Shown piece after piece: positions 63,708-64,000 of a DNA stretch of 64,000 bases. The position numbers and the translations under genes were made by a program. Below the pieces are notes generated by a model. The model saw nothing but the letters and a program-made list of their open reading frames with translations, searched no databases and was not told where the DNA came from. The stretch comes from Saccharopolyspora spinosa NRRL 18395 (GTDB lineage Bacteria; Actinomycetota; Actinomycetes; Mycobacteriales; Pseudonocardiaceae), in contig NZ_GL877878.1 in assembly GCF_000194155.1 (NCBI RefSeq), positions 1,895,654 to 1,959,653 of the forward strand, in the 5' to 3' direction. Position 1 is the stretch's first letter; each line of letters starts with the position of its first letter.

Positions 63708-63740
63708 GCCCCCGTCTGTCCCAGTAGGACAGACGGGGGC
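63708..63740 (-). terminator. Strong terminator for leftward transcription
   Basis: A perfect 14-bp stem (GCCCCCGTCTGTCC at 63708-63721, complement at 63727-63740) with a 5-nt loop; on the reverse strand it is followed by CTTTTTTT. It lies about 195 bp beyond the stop of the ABC ATPase gene at 63935. Confidence 0.92.
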
Positions 63741-63934
63741 ATCTTGTCCCCCGCGGCCGTCACGTTCGGCGCGATGACGGCTTCCCGAGCTTGCGCCACG
63801 ACGCCTGGATGATCGGCGTGCAGGCCCCTTTCCGAAGATCGTGGGGCACGTCCCGCGCATCACCCGTATCCGTGCAGGTCACGACCGGTCCCAGCGCGGC
63901 CCCGCGAAAGGTGCCCCGCGCCTCGATCGGTTGG

Positions 63935-64000
63935 TCAGGTGAGGGTTCGGCCGGTGGTGGGGTCGAAGAGGTGGATCTTGTCCGGGTCGAACCAGACCGT
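63935..64000 (-). CDS. ABC transporter ATP-binding protein (UgpC/MalK type), C-terminal end only
   Basis: The last 21 codons run from the window edge to a TGA at 63935: TVWFDPDKIHLFDPTTGRTL. The VWFDPDKIHLFDPTTG pattern is the end of the MalK/UgpC TOBE domain (sugar ABC importers). The rest is outside, so the call rests on a short segment. Confidence 0.75.
   Translation of the reverse strand, partial: TVWFDPDKIHLFDPTTGRTLT

Overview
The window is about 70% GC, uses GTG starts often and carries many actinobacterial lineage markers (WhiB7, UvrD2 with an HRDC domain, AdnAB, MoeZ, EspG/PPE/DUF3558, DUF3107, DUF3152). A Pseudonocardiaceae chromosome, most like Saccharopolyspora, is the best guess; the genus is inference. 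From 1 to about 49 kb the gene order follows the Mycobacterium tuberculosis block Rv3193c-Rv3212: UPF0182, PDZ/Lon-like protease, DUF2342, PPA1309, ABC1 kinase, whiB7, uvrD2, nudC, K+ channel, adnB/adnA, ATL, TIGR02569, moeZ, DUF3152, TetR, DUF3107, ferritin-like protein, DEAD-box helicase and PQQ-like protein. This backbone is vertically inherited housekeeping DNA with lineage-specific insertions.

Insertions in the backbone are: an intact IS982-family element (6518-7515) just upstream of the ABC1 kinase gene; a heterodimeric M16 protease pair (14469-17161); an orphan type VII-secretion substrate operon (helical small protein, DUF3558 lipoprotein, PPE protein, EspG chaperone; 17341-20578); a broken DUF5753-type regulator (20895-21357); and DUF2207, zinc-metallopeptidase and GH18 genes. 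whiB7 has a full attenuation-type leader: an AT-rich element beside a -35/-10 promoter, a 70-codon upstream ORF with a Shine-Dalgarno, and a strong hairpin terminator before the whiB7 start. From 49 to 53.4 kb lie a PH-domain protein, a Nudix hydrolase, CorA, a 31-residue single-pass micro-protein and a secreted CAP protein.

From about 53.5 to 63.7 kb the window becomes an accessory island. Its left edge has a tandem 11-bp repeat and a decayed coiled-coil gene resembling those that accompany integrases; its right end holds a mini-IS5 element, an internally deleted IS701-family element, a run of small unknown genes and a truncated TPR regulator. Between them are two divergent units. The leftward operon (58159 to 54078) encodes an alanine-dehydrogenase/opine-synthase-like enzyme, two SAM methyltransferases (one frameshifted), a class I lysyl-tRNA-synthetase-like protein apparently without the anticodon-binding domain, and a pyruvoyl-type decarboxylase of the SpeD fold with an active-site His to Ser change. 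The rightward unit encodes an ASCH-domain protein, an XRE-type regulator (frameshifted) and an M20-family amidohydrolase with two substituted metal ligands. A 22-bp palindrome lies in the divergent promoter region. Together they look like a compact, probably undescribed pathway that modifies an amino acid or amine; the product is unknown. The window ends in the last codons of a UgpC/MalK-type ABC ATPase behind a very strong terminator.
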